Numbered from the stretch's first letter, positions 6,946 to 14,897 are shown. The stretch is 25,926 nucleotides of DNA from CAYSLC01 sp964431545 (GCA_964431545.1 CAYSLC010000060.1:1-25926), one strand, 5' to 3'. A program made the numbers and translations. Notes: generated by a model from the letters alone, not told the origin.

Positions 6946-7872
6946 TCAGGGGCTCGATCCGCCCTCGGGGACGGTCATCACCAGCCGAAACCCGAGGTAG
7001 GGCCCTTCAAAGGCGGCCCAGTATCCGTCCCGGTGGGTCGCCCGCACATGGACCGGTTCATCGCTCCAGCCGCCGCCCCGGGCCACCCGGCTGACCCCGG
7101 GTCCCGAAAAGACCGGATCCACCCGGCGGTGGCGGCGATAGGCCCCGGGGCTATAGACATCCACGCACCACTCCCAGACATTGCCGAGCATATCCGCGAG
7201 CCCGAAGGGGTTGGGGGCGAACCGGCCCACCGGCGCGGTGGCCGGCCGGCCGTCGTCACAGGGATGGTGGGGCCAGGGAAAGCCGAAGGCTTTGCTGCCG
7301 GCCGCGTCATAGACATTGGCGTACCGGCAGGCCCGGGAAAGATCCTCGCCCCAGAACCGAGAGGTGGAGGTACCGGCCCGGCAGGCATACTCCCATTCCG
7401 CCTCGGTGGGGAGGCGGAAGCGCCGTCTCCCGTCGCTTCCGGCGGTCAGCCAGCGGGCGAACCGGTTCGCCGCCTCCCAGGAGACCCGGACCACCGGCTG
7501 CCGGGGTCCGTCCAGGGTCCGGTTTCGAAAGGTTCCGCTGGCGTGGTCCGGCCGGAACCGGCGGTATTGGGCGTTGGTCACTTCGCAACGGCCCATCCAG
7601 AACCGGCCCACGCAGACCTCGTGGACCGGCTGCTCATCGGGGTCGGAACGGCCCGGCGCGGGACCGGTCCCCATGAGGAAACAGCCCGCGGGCAGGGGGA
7701 CGAAGGCCATGCCGGTGACAGGCTCCCGGTAGCGTTCCGGGACCGTCCGGGCCTGGCCGGCCCGCCCCGGCGCCGCCGGAAAGAGGAGCAGAATGGAAAG
7801 GAATGCCGGAAGGACCCGGGGCAGCGCACGGTATGGCTGGAAAAATCGGATCATGGATCGCGCGAAGATCAT
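6946..7872 (-). CDS. Secreted formylglycine-generating-enzyme-fold protein (non-catalytic)
   Basis: A 308-residue protein with a signal peptide (hydrophobic LPAFLSILLLFPAAPGRAG at about 20-39) and an FGE-sulfatase/SUMF1 domain. Hallmarks in order are MAFVPLPAGCFLMGT, the EVTNAQYRRF strand, VVRVSWEAANRFARWLT, FRLPTEAEWEYACRAG, DMLGNVWEWCVDVY and RVARGGGWSDEP. The C-terminal region GYWAAFEGPYLGFRLV has none of the cysteines that bind copper in true formylglycine-generating enzymes, so it is probably a structural or ligand-binding relative. No sulfatase gene is nearby. Two ATGs (7872 and 7854) are possible; neither has a strong ribosome site, and the longer reading is given. It converges with the preceding small gene. 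Confidence 0.88.
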   Translation of the reverse strand: MIFARSMIRFFQPYRALPRVLPAFLSILLLFPAAPGRAGQARTVPERYREPVTGMAFVPLPAGCFLMGTGPAPGRSDPDEQPVHEVCVGRFWMGRCEVTNAQYRRFRPDHASGTFRNRTLDGPRQPVVRVSWEAANRFARWLTAGSDGRRRFRLPTEAEWEYACRAGTSTSRFWGEDLSRACRYANVYDAAGSKAFGFPWPHHPCDDGRPATAPVGRFAPNPFGLADMLGNVWEWCVDVYSPGAYRRHRRVDPVFSGPGVSRVARGGGWSDEPVHVRATHRDGYWAAFEGPYLGFRLVMTVPEGGSSP

Positions 7873-7956
7873 GGATGAGCGTTTGCCATTCCCAAGGGGT
7901 TGTGGTAAAGGACGGAACTTTATGCAACGATTTGGATTGACTCTCAGGACGGCGGA

Positions 7957-8739
7957 ATGAACACGGATACTCCCATGTCAGACGATCCCACTTTCCCGAT
8001 CTCGCCCGGTCAGCGACTGGCGGGGTGGCTGGTCCATTTCTTCACGGCCACCGGCGCCGTTCTGGGGCTTCTCTGCCTGGACGCCATCAACCGCCCCGAT
8101 TTCAAAGTGGCCCTCTGGCTGATGGGGGTCGCCATTCTGGTGGACGCCGCGGACGGCACCCTGGCGCGGCTGGTCCGGATCAAGGCGGCCGTCCCCCAGA
8201 TCGACGGGGCCCTGCTCGACAACCTGATCGACTACCTCAACTACGTGGTGGTGCCCGCCTTCTTCATGATCGCGGCGGAACTGCTGCCGGAGGGGTGGCG
8301 CTTTTTCGGCGCCAGCCTGATGGTCTTCGTCTCCGCCTACCAGTTCACCCAGATCGACGCCAAGACCGAGGACCATTTCTTCAAGGGCTTCCCCAGCTAC
8401 TGGAACATCGCCGTCCTCTACCTCTACCTCTGGCAGACCTCGGCGTGGACCAACCTGGCCGTGGTCCTGGTCCTCTCGGCCCTGGTCTTCGTCCCCATCA
8501 AGTACGTCTATCCCTCTCGGCTGGACTACCTCACCCGGAACCCCGCCCTCCGAAAGGCCATGACGGCGGCCACCCTGATCTGGGGGTTCACCATGGCCGT
8601 GGCCCTCTGGGTCTACCCCTACACCAACTGGCTGATCCGATTTTTGACCATCGGGTATGTGATCCTCTATGTGGGGGTGAGCATCTACCGGACCCTTCGT
8701 CCCCTGGAGGCGCCCCCCGCCCCGTCGGCGGAGGGCTGA
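7957..8739 (+). CDS. pcs: Phosphatidylcholine synthase
   Basis: A 260-residue integral inner-membrane CDP-alcohol phosphotransferase that would condense CDP-diacylglycerol with choline to make phosphatidylcholine in one step. The signature D-x2-DG-x2-AR-(about 11)-G-x3-D-x3-D is present as DAADGTLAR followed by DGALLDNLIDY. What marks it as Pcs rather than PgsA or PssA is the WLVHFFTATGAVLGLL start and the TQIDAKTEDHFFKGFPSYWN segment. About eight hydrophobic helices are visible. The ATG at 7957 is preceded by AGGACGGCGG; an ATG six codons later is possible. It is a single gene ending 25 bases from convergent fabF. It would require choline uptake, for which no gene is visible here. Confidence 0.9.
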   Translation: MNTDTPMSDDPTFPISPGQRLAGWLVHFFTATGAVLGLLCLDAINRPDFKVALWLMGVAILVDAADGTLARLVRIKAAVPQIDGALLDNLIDYLNYVVVPAFFMIAAELLPEGWRFFGASLMVFVSAYQFTQIDAKTEDHFFKGFPSYWNIAVLYLYLWQTSAWTNLAVVLVLSALVFVPIKYVYPSRLDYLTRNPALRKAMTAATLIWGFTMAVALWVYPYTNWLIRFLTIGYVILYVGVSIYRTLRPLEAPPAPSAEG

Positions 8740-8764
8740 CGCCGGAACCGCCCCTCGTCTTCCC

Positions 8765-10009
8765 TTAAACCGAAGCCTTTTTCAGGATCAGGGCGGCATT
8801 GGTGCCGCCGAATCCGAAGGAGTTGGTCATGGCGATGGTCACCGCGGCCGCGCGGGAGACGTTGGGGACATAGTCGAGATCGCAATCCTCGTCCGGGGTC
8901 TCCAGGTTGATGGTGGGGGGGATGACGCCCCGCTCCGCCGCCAGGGCGGTGAAGACGGTCTCGATCCCCCCGGCCCCGCCCAGCAGATGGCCGGTCATCG
9001 ACTTGGTGGAGCTGACGGGCACGGAACCGGCCCGGTCCCCGAATACCGATTTGATGGCCCGGGTCTCGTAGAGGTCGTTGAACGGGGTGGAGGTGCCGTG
9101 GGCGTTGATGTAGTCGACCTGCTCCGGCGTGATCCCCGCATCGTCCAGGGCCGCCCCCATGCACCGGGCCATCCCCTCGCCGTCCGGGGCCGGGGCGGTC
9201 ATGTGGTGGCCGTCCCCGCTCATGCCGAACCCGATCACCTCCGCATGGATCGTGGCGCCCCGCTCCAGGGCCGCCTCCAGCGTCTCCAGGATCATCATCC
9301 CGCTCCCCTCCCCCACCACGAACCCGTCCCGGTCCTTGTCAAAGGGACGGGAGGCCTTCCGGGGATCGTCGTTTCGGGTGGAGAGGGCCTTCATGGCGTT
9401 GAACCCGGCGATACAGGTGGGGGAGATCACCGATTCCACGCCGCCGGTGATCATGGCGTCCGCCGCCCCGTGCCGGACCATCTTGTACGCCTCCCCCACC
9501 GCGTGGGTGCCGGCGGCGCAGGCGGTGGCCACCGATACGTTGGGCCCCTTGGCGCCGAAGTGGATGGAGATCATGCCGGGGGCCATGTTGCCGATCATCA
9601 TGGGGATGAAAAAGGGGCTCACCCGCTTGGGGCCCTTCTGATCCAGAATCCGGGCGTTCTCCTCCAGGATATCGAGCCCGCCCAGGCCGCACCCGGTGAA
9701 GACCCCCACCCGGTCGCCGTTCTCCGGCCCGATGGTCAGGCCGGAGTCCTCCACCGCCATCCGGGCGGCGGCCACGGCGTATGCGATGAAGAGCTGTGTC
9801 CGTTTGGCGTCCTTCCTGGGCAGGAAGTCCTCGGGCTTGAACCCCTTCACCTCTCCGGCGATCCGGGTCTGATACCGGCTCGTATCGAACCGGGTGATCT
9901 CGCCGATGCCCGACGTTCCGGCGCAAAGCGCCGCCCAGGACGCCTCCACGCCGATGCCCAGGGGCGTCACCAGCCCCATGCCCGTGATTACAACGCGCCT
10001 CTCCAACAA
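8765..10009 (-). CDS. fabF: 3-oxoacyl-[acyl-carrier-protein] synthase II
   Basis: A 414-residue condensing enzyme that elongates acyl-ACP with malonyl-ACP in type II fatty acid synthesis. The Cys-His-His triad is visible: C164 in TACAAG, H304 in NAHGTSTP and H341 in TGHLLGG. GFGGTNAAL closes the protein. The start is TTG; two TTG codons are adjacent (10009 and 10006) and the GGAGG upstream fits either. It is last in the rpmF-acd-fabG-acpP-fabF series and separated from acpP by a 92-base gap holding a large hairpin. The non-ATG start and the hairpin both suggest lower expression than ACP. Confidence 0.96.
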   Translation of the reverse strand: MLERRVVITGMGLVTPLGIGVEASWAALCAGTSGIGEITRFDTSRYQTRIAGEVKGFKPEDFLPRKDAKRTQLFIAYAVAAARMAVEDSGLTIGPENGDRVGVFTGCGLGGLDILEENARILDQKGPKRVSPFFIPMMIGNMAPGMISIHFGAKGPNVSVATACAAGTHAVGEAYKMVRHGAADAMITGGVESVISPTCIAGFNAMKALSTRNDDPRKASRPFDKDRDGFVVGEGSGMMILETLEAALERGATIHAEVIGFGMSGDGHHMTAPAPDGEGMARCMGAALDDAGITPEQVDYINAHGTSTPFNDLYETRAIKSVFGDRAGSVPVSSTKSMTGHLLGGAGGIETVFTALAAERGVIPPTINLETPDEDCDLDYVPNVSRAAAVTIAMTNSFGFGGTNAALILKKASV

Positions 10010-10050
10010 TTCCCTCCGTTTCTCCTAGATTTCAGTCCGGCCGAGAACGG

Positions 10051-10090
10051 GGCGGAGCGGAGGAGCCGGCGGACCGGCCTCCGCTCCGCC
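10051..10090 (-). repeat. Large RNA hairpin between acpP and fabF
   Basis: A perfect 13-base inverted repeat (GGCGGAGCGGAGG with CCTCCGCTCCGCC) encloses 14 bases that can form a further CCGG/CCGG stem. It is transcribed downstream of acpP and ends about 42 bases before fabF. No T-run follows in the transcribed direction, so it is more likely a stabilising, processing or attenuating hairpin than a full terminator. Confidence 0.75.
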
Positions 10091-10101
10091 GCCGCGGCCG
10101 A

Positions 10102-10332
10102 TCAGGAATGCTGCCCCACATAGTCATAGGCGTCCTGGACCGTGGCGATCTTCTCCGCGTCCTCGTCGGAGATGTCGATATCGAACTCCTCCTCCATGGA
10201 CATGATCAGCTCCACCAGATCCAGGGAGTCGGCCCCCAGGTCGTCCACGAACGATGCCTGGGGCACCACCTCTTCCAGGTCCACGCTCAGTTTATCCGCG
10301 ATGATCTTCTTGATCTTATCCTCGATGGACAT
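10102..10332 (-). CDS. acpP: Acyl carrier protein
   Basis: A 76-residue acidic four-helix carrier protein. The phosphopantetheine attachment serine is S36 in GADSLDLVELIM. The sequence is canonical from MSIEDKIKKII through to VQDAYDYVGQHS. It carries growing acyl chains for fatty acid synthesis and for lipid assembly. Ribosome site AAGGAG lies nine bases before the ATG. It is 27 bases after fabG and followed by the hairpin that may set its level relative to fabF. Confidence 0.97.
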   Translation of the reverse strand: MSIEDKIKKIIADKLSVDLEEVVPQASFVDDLGADSLDLVELIMSMEEEFDIDISDEDAEKIATVQDAYDYVGQHS

Positions 10333-10359
10333 CTACCCGTTCTCCTTTTCACAAAGTAA

Positions 10360-11100
10360 TTACATATACATGCCGCCGCACACATGGATCACCTGGCCGG
10401 TGATGTATGCCGCGGCTTCCGATGCGAGAAAGCGGACCACGCCGGCCACGTCCCCGGGCCGGCCCGGCCGGCCCAGGGGGATCTGTTCCACCATGGCCGT
10501 CCTGGCCTTTTCGGGAAGCGAAGCGGTCATGGCCGTCTCCACATATCCCGGCGCCACCGCGTTGGCCGTGATGTTCCGGGAGGCGAGTTCCCGGGCCACC
10601 GCCTTGGTGAACCCGATGAGCCCCGCCTTGGCCGCCACGTAGTTGGCCTGCCCGGGGTTTCCCATCACCCCCACCACCGAGGAGATGTTGATAATCCGTC
10701 CCCTCCGGCGCTTGATCATCGACTTGGACGCGGCCCGTGTGCAGTGGAAGGCCCCCTTGAGGTTGGCGTCCATCACGGCGTCCCAGTCGGCGTCCTTCAT
10801 GCGGACCAGCAGGCCGTCCCGGGCGATGCCCGCGTTGTTGACCAGCACGTCGATGCCGCCGGTCTCTTCGATGATCCCCTCGATAAAGCCGTTCACCGCG
10901 GAGGCGGAGGCCACGTCCACCTGGTCGGCCCGGGCCGATCCCCCGGCCTCGGCGACCCTCCGGACGGTCTCTTCGGCCGCTTCCCCGGCGGCGGCATAGT
11001 TGAAGAAGATCCGCGTATCCGGCCCCGCAAAGGCGAGGCAGACGGCCCGTCCGATCCCCTTGGATCCCCCGGTGACGACGATGGTTCGTTGCTCGGTCAT
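10360..11100 (-). CDS. fabG: 3-oxoacyl-[acyl-carrier-protein] reductase
   Basis: A 246-residue short-chain dehydrogenase that reduces 3-oxoacyl-ACP with NADPH. The cofactor loop is TGGSKGIG (about 10-17), NNAG is at about 88-91, and the active site has S140/S141, Y154 and K158 in the YVAAK motif. The C-terminus ITGQVIHVCGGMYM is the typical FabG ending. It starts only 3 bases after the acyl-CoA dehydrogenase stop, with the ribosome site GAGAGG inside the end of that gene, so the two are probably translationally coupled. Placement before acpP and fabF supports the fatty-acid-synthesis assignment over a generic reductase. Confidence 0.95.
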   Translation of the reverse strand: MTEQRTIVVTGGSKGIGRAVCLAFAGPDTRIFFNYAAAGEAAEETVRRVAEAGGSARADQVDVASASAVNGFIEGIIEETGGIDVLVNNAGIARDGLLVRMKDADWDAVMDANLKGAFHCTRAASKSMIKRRRGRIINISSVVGVMGNPGQANYVAAKAGLIGFTKAVARELASRNITANAVAPGYVETAMTASLPEKARTAMVEQIPLGRPGRPGDVAGVVRFLASEAAAYITGQVIHVCGGMYM

Positions 11101-11103
11101 GGC

Positions 11104-12744
11104 TTACCTCTCAAACAGGATGTCGGCCACCCTGTCCATATCCTTGAGGGTATCCGCGCAGGTCGAGACCATGGCCATGTACCCGATCTCCTCCAGCAGC
11201 GACCGGGCCTCATCCGGATCGAAGGCCCCGGATCCGAGGATCACCTTCAGGGCGGTCCCGGCCACCACCTGGGCGACCTCGGCGGCGAAGATCCGGGCCA
11301 TGGGTTCCACCCTGCCGGCGGCCGGGTCCTTCTCCCGGACCAGGGTTGCCGCCCGGCGGACCAGGGCCGCGCCCACCTCCACGTGGGCGGCGGCGTCGGC
11401 CAGGGCGAACATCAGGGCCTGCCGTTTGGTCAGCCGGTTCTCGTGGACCCGGTTGATGAGGGTGGTCAGGGCCCGGGCGCACCGGCCCACGGCCTCCCCC
11501 CCCACCTGGGGCGCGGCCTTATGGATCTCGTCCATGCGGTCGCCCAGGTCGTTGTAGAAAGCCCCCTTGCTCTTGCGGGTCTTCTTCCAGCGGAAGGTGC
11601 TGACGATGCTCTGCTGGATCTCGCTGGTCCCCTCGTAGATGCAGGTGATCTTCACGTCCCGCTTGATCTTCTCCACCTCGTACTCGCAGATGTACCCGTA
11701 GCCGCCCAGCGCCTGCATGGCGTCGTCCGCCAGCCGGTTGGCCGATTCCGTGGTGAAGAGCTTGGCGATGGATCCCTCCACCTCCAGATCGGTCTCCCCG
11801 GCGTCGAGGCGCTCGGCCACCTCCTGGATGTAGGCGTCCGCCGCCTCCATCCGGACGGCATGGGGCACCACCAGCTTGTGGGTGTACCCCTGCTTGGCCG
11901 ACAGGGGCTCCCCGAACTGGATCCGCTCCTTGGCGTAGGGGATCACGATGCCGAGGGCCGCGTCCGCGGCCCCCTGGGCCATGGCGGCCACCATGAGGCG
12001 GGTGTATCCGAAGACGGCGTTGGCCTGCTTGAGCCCCTGTCCCGGCACCCCGCCGATGAGGTTTTCGGCCGGGACGTAGACATCGGTCAGGGTGATGGGG
12101 GAGGTGTTGGAGGCGCGGATCCCGTGTTTCTCCTCCCCCTTGCCCGGCTGAAACCCCTCGGCGCCCTTCTCCACCACGAAGAAGGTGGGGCCCTCCGGGG
12201 CTCGGGCCAGGAGGGTGATGAAGTCGGCGGCCAGGCCGTTGGAGATGAACTGCTTGGTCCCGTTGATCCGGTAGCCGGTGACGGTCCCGGCGTCGTCGGT
12301 CACCGGCTCCGCCTTGGTGGCCAGGGCCGCCACGTTGCTGCCGGCCCCGGGCTCGGTGACGGCGTACGCCACCAGGCAGTCCCCCTCGGCGATGGCGCCG
12401 AGCCACTTCTCCTTCTGTTCCTCGGTACCCCCCACCAGCAGCGGGTCCGCGCCGAGCTGGATGGCGAAAAAGGCGGTGCCGACGCCCAGGCAGATGCCGC
12501 ACATCTCCCGGGTGACCGCGCAGCAGTCCCGGGCGCCGCCCCCCATCCCGCCGTACGCCTCGGGGATAAAGAGGAGCTGGAGACCGATCTCCGGACCCAG
12601 CATCTCCCGGATCACCGCCTCCGGGAAGATCTCCTTTTTGTCGTATTCCAGGATCTTGTCCCGGGTCAGCAGCCGTTTCCGCAGTTGGCGGACCGTGTCC
12701 ACCACCATCTGTCGTGATTCAGCATCCAATCCGATTTCCGTCAT
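11104..12744 (-). CDS. Acyl-CoA dehydrogenase family flavoprotein
   Basis: A 546-residue FAD-dependent acyl-CoA dehydrogenase. AYAVTEPGAGSN at about 126-137 is the FAD/substrate signature, and the catalytic base is E371 in CIYEGTSEIQ, the MCAD-type position. The C-terminal extension of about 150 residues makes it longer than the 380-residue core and resembles the long group found in anaerobes. The ATG at 12744 was chosen over a GTG nine codons upstream because the family homology begins there. It lies between rpmF and fabG, where plsX-fabH-fabD normally lie, and is 3 bases from fabG. It would oxidise an acyl thioester or, run in reverse or repurposed, reduce an enoyl thioester. The true direction and substrate are unknown. 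Confidence 0.92.
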   Translation of the reverse strand: MTEIGLDAESRQMVVDTVRQLRKRLLTRDKILEYDKKEIFPEAVIREMLGPEIGLQLLFIPEAYGGMGGGARDCCAVTREMCGICLGVGTAFFAIQLGADPLLVGGTEEQKEKWLGAIAEGDCLVAYAVTEPGAGSNVAALATKAEPVTDDAGTVTGYRINGTKQFISNGLAADFITLLARAPEGPTFFVVEKGAEGFQPGKGEEKHGIRASNTSPITLTDVYVPAENLIGGVPGQGLKQANAVFGYTRLMVAAMAQGAADAALGIVIPYAKERIQFGEPLSAKQGYTHKLVVPHAVRMEAADAYIQEVAERLDAGETDLEVEGSIAKLFTTESANRLADDAMQALGGYGYICEYEVEKIKRDVKITCIYEGTSEIQQSIVSTFRWKKTRKSKGAFYNDLGDRMDEIHKAAPQVGGEAVGRCARALTTLINRVHENRLTKRQALMFALADAAAHVEVGAALVRRAATLVREKDPAAGRVEPMARIFAAEVAQVVAGTALKVILGSGAFDPDEARSLLEEIGYMAMVSTCADTLKDMDRVADILFER

Positions 12745-12780
12745 GCCATGAAACCCTGTCCTTGTTGTCACGTGGTTGAA

Positions 12781-12963
12781 CTATTCCTCTTTTTCCGCCA
12801 GGATCGTCTTTCCCCGGTAGGTGCCGCACTCCGGGCAGGCGTGGTGGGGCAGCCTCGATTCACCGCACTGGGGGCAGGTGGTCAGGTTCGGCCCCTCGAT
12901 CTTCTGATGGGTGCGCCGTTTATCCCGCTTTGACTTGGATGTCTTCCGTTTCGGCAGTGCCAT
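12781..12963 (-). CDS. rpmF: Large ribosomal subunit protein bL32
   Basis: A 60-residue basic protein beginning MALPKRKTSKSKRDKRR, with four zinc-ligand cysteines in CPQCGESRLPHHACPECG. Length and sequence are canonical for the cysteine-containing form of L32. The ribosome site TAGGAG lies eight bases before the ATG. It heads the lipid-synthesis cluster, the usual rpmF-fab association, which links ribosome and membrane production. Confidence 0.97.
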   Translation of the reverse strand: MALPKRKTSKSKRDKRRTHQKIEGPNLTTCPQCGESRLPHHACPECGTYRGKTILAEKEE

Positions 12964-13287
12964 TAGTAATCTCCTAAATTTCCGTTATAATTTCGTTTTA
13001 TAATAAAATAGCCACACATCGTCTTGTGGTGCCATCTAGTAATTGAATTCCCGGGAATTGTCAAGCCTTTTTCAAATTCGGCTCCACCCCCTGTTTTCAT
13101 TTTGCCGCTTGAGATTTCAGACCATCTATGGTAGGTAGATTGTTTTTGCATATGGAGAATCGCCCCGATGCAGTCCGTCTAGAAGGGCCGCGGCAGCCGG
13201 CGTTCATGGGGTTTCAGCCAAAGATTTCCCCAATGACTCAACATTAAACAAGCAAAATAAGTAATCAATGGACATCTAGGTATCGAT
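12964..13287. other. AT-rich divergent intergenic region between rpmF and gltX
   Basis: This 324-base region is clearly more AT-rich than its flanks. It holds the rpmF ribosome site, the candidate promoter and palindrome described separately, and the gltX leader. A short imperfect dyad lies around 13120-13140 (ACCATCTATGGT, then AGGTAGAT). A 62-codon minus-strand frame running through the promoter lacks coding character. I could not find a convincing gltX promoter. Confidence 0.6.
13033..13066 (-). promoter_or_regulatory. Probable rpmF operon promoter with palindromic spacer
   Basis: On the minus strand: a perfect TTGACA, a 17-base spacer and TACTAG (a poor -10). The spacer holds the 14-base perfect palindrome AATTCCCGGGAATT at 13046-13059, a natural operator position. 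The -35 match, AT-rich context and position about 70 bases before rpmF support it. Confidence 0.5.
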
Positions 13288-14700
13288 ATGGAACCGATCA
13301 TCACCCGCTTTCCCCCGAGTCCCACGGGGTATCTCCACGTGGGCGGCGCCCGGACCGCGCTGTTCAACTGGCTCCACGCCCGCCACAACCAGGGCAGGTT
13401 CGTCCTGCGGATCGAGGACACCGACGTCCAGCGCTCCACCCAGGCATCGGTGGACGCCATCTTCGAGGCCCTGGACTGGCTCGGCATCGATTGGGACGAT
13501 GGGCCCCATTTCCAGTCGAAACGGTTCGACCTCTATTCCGAGTACATCCAAAAGCTCCTCGACGCCGGACACGCCTACCACTGCGACTGCCCGCCGGAAC
13601 GTCTGGAGGCGATGCGCAAGGCGGCCATGGCCGCCGGCGGCAAGCCCAAGTACGACGGCACCTGCCGGGAGCGCGGCCTTTCCGCCGGCGGGAAGGCCGT
13701 GGTCCGGTTCAAGGCCCCCCTGACCGGCACCACCGTGGTGGCGGATGTGATCAAGGGGAACATCGTCTTCCAGAACGCGGAACTCGACGACTTCGTGGTG
13801 GCCCGGAGCGACGGCACCCCCACCTACAACTTCGTGGTGGTGGTGGACGACATGACCATGGGGATCAACACCATCATCCGGGGGGACGACCACGTCAACA
13901 ACACCCCCAAGCAGATCCTCCTCTACAAGGCCTTCGGCGCCCCCCTGCCCGTTTTCGGCCACGTACCCATGGTCCTTGGGGCCGACCGGGCCCGGTTGAG
14001 CAAGCGCCACGGGGCCATGTCGGTGACCGCCTACCGGGATATGGGATATCTGCCCGACGCCCTCGTCAACTATCTGGTCCGGCTGGGGTGGTCCCACGGC
14101 GACCAGGAGTTCTTCACCCGGGGGGAACTCATCGAGAAGTTCACCATCGACCATATCGGCCGGTCCGCCGGGGTCTTCGACCCGGACAAGCTCCTGGCCC
14201 TCAACGCCCAGCACATCCAGGCCGCCGATCCCGAAGCCCTGATCCCCCACCTGACGCCGTTTCTGGAGGAACGGGGGATCACCTGCGAGGACACCGGCTA
14301 TCTCGCCGCCGTCATCAAGACCCTGAACACCCGGAGCAAAACCTTGGCGGAAATGGCCGACAAGGCCCTGTTCTATTTCGGGGAGGGGGTCGACTTCGAT
14401 GAAAAGGCGGCCCAGAAATTTCTCAAGCCGGGGGTCCTGGATCCGATGACCCTGCTCGTGGAGAAGCTCAAGGCCCTCGGGTCGTTCGAGGAGACGCAAC
14501 TGGAGGCGGCCTTCACCGAGGTGATGGAGGCCACGGGGCTCAAACTCGGAAAGATCGCCCAGCCGGTCCGGGTGGCCCTCACCGGAACCACCGTCAGCCC
14601 GGGGATCTTCGAGGTGATCGAGGTCCTGGGCCGGGACCGGACCCTGGGTCGGCTGCAAGCCGCCGTCGACTTCATCTCCAAGAGGGCGGCCGAAGGGTGA
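13288..14700 (+). CDS. gltX: Glutamyl-tRNA synthetase
   Basis: A 470-residue class I aminoacyl-tRNA synthetase that charges tRNA with glutamate. The HIGH-type motif is HVGG at 17-20 in PSPTGYLHVGGARTALFNWL, and the KMSKS-type motif is LSKRHG at 237-242. C99 and C101 (YHCDCPPERL) with C126 resemble the zinc site of zinc-type GluRS. The ATG has only a weak AGG upstream. It lies immediately before a tRNA-Gln gene on the same strand; whether this enzyme also mischarges tRNA-Gln cannot be told by eye. Confidence 0.97.
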   Translation: MEPIITRFPPSPTGYLHVGGARTALFNWLHARHNQGRFVLRIEDTDVQRSTQASVDAIFEALDWLGIDWDDGPHFQSKRFDLYSEYIQKLLDAGHAYHCDCPPERLEAMRKAAMAAGGKPKYDGTCRERGLSAGGKAVVRFKAPLTGTTVVADVIKGNIVFQNAELDDFVVARSDGTPTYNFVVVVDDMTMGINTIIRGDDHVNNTPKQILLYKAFGAPLPVFGHVPMVLGADRARLSKRHGAMSVTAYRDMGYLPDALVNYLVRLGWSHGDQEFFTRGELIEKFTIDHIGRSAGVFDPDKLLALNAQHIQAADPEALIPHLTPFLEERGITCEDTGYLAAVIKTLNTRSKTLAEMADKALFYFGEGVDFDEKAAQKFLKPGVLDPMTLLVEKLKALGSFEETQLEAAFTEVMEATGLKLGKIAQPVRVALTGTTVSPGIFEVIEVLGRDRTLGRLQAAVDFISKRAAEG

Positions 14701-14780
14701 TCCCCGGACCGAAATTTTTCACAAAATTTCCCCTTGACGCCGCCGCCATGGTTCGATACCATGACGATCAAATGATTCGC

Positions 14781-14854
14781 TGGGAGATCGTCCAGCGGCA
14801 GGACTGCGGACTCTGACTCCGTCAACCCAGGTTCGAATCCTGGTCTCCCAGCCA
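14781..14854 (+). tRNA. tRNA-Gln (anticodon CTG)
   Basis: A full cloverleaf can be drawn. The acceptor stem is TGGGAGA/TCTCCCA and the D stem GTCC/GGAC. The anticodon stem GCGGA/TCCGT has loop CTCTGAC, giving anticodon CTG. The T stem is CCAGG/CCTGG with loop TTCGAAT. The discriminator is G and CCA is encoded. It follows gltX by 80 bases and is followed by a strong terminator. Confidence 0.96.
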
Positions 14855-14866
14855 TCGGAATGCCCA

Positions 14867-14897
14867 GGGCCTCATCGAAAGATGAGGCCCTTTTTTA
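14867..14897 (+). terminator. Rho-independent terminator after tRNA-Gln
   Basis: A perfect 10-base stem GGGCCTCATC/GATGAGGCCC with a GAAA tetraloop is followed directly by TTTTTTA. It ends the gltX/tRNA-Gln transcription unit. There is no T-run on the other strand, so it acts in one direction only. Confidence 0.93.

Noticed and set aside
10384..12717. A 777-codon plus-strand frame opposite fabG and the acyl-CoA dehydrogenase
   Set aside because: Mirror frame of two well-supported genes, with Gly/His/Asp/Leu-rich sequence typical of an antisense shadow.
12963..13151. A 62-codon minus-strand frame upstream of rpmF
   Set aside because: It runs through the candidate promoter and palindrome, has no ribosome site and no similarity I recognise.
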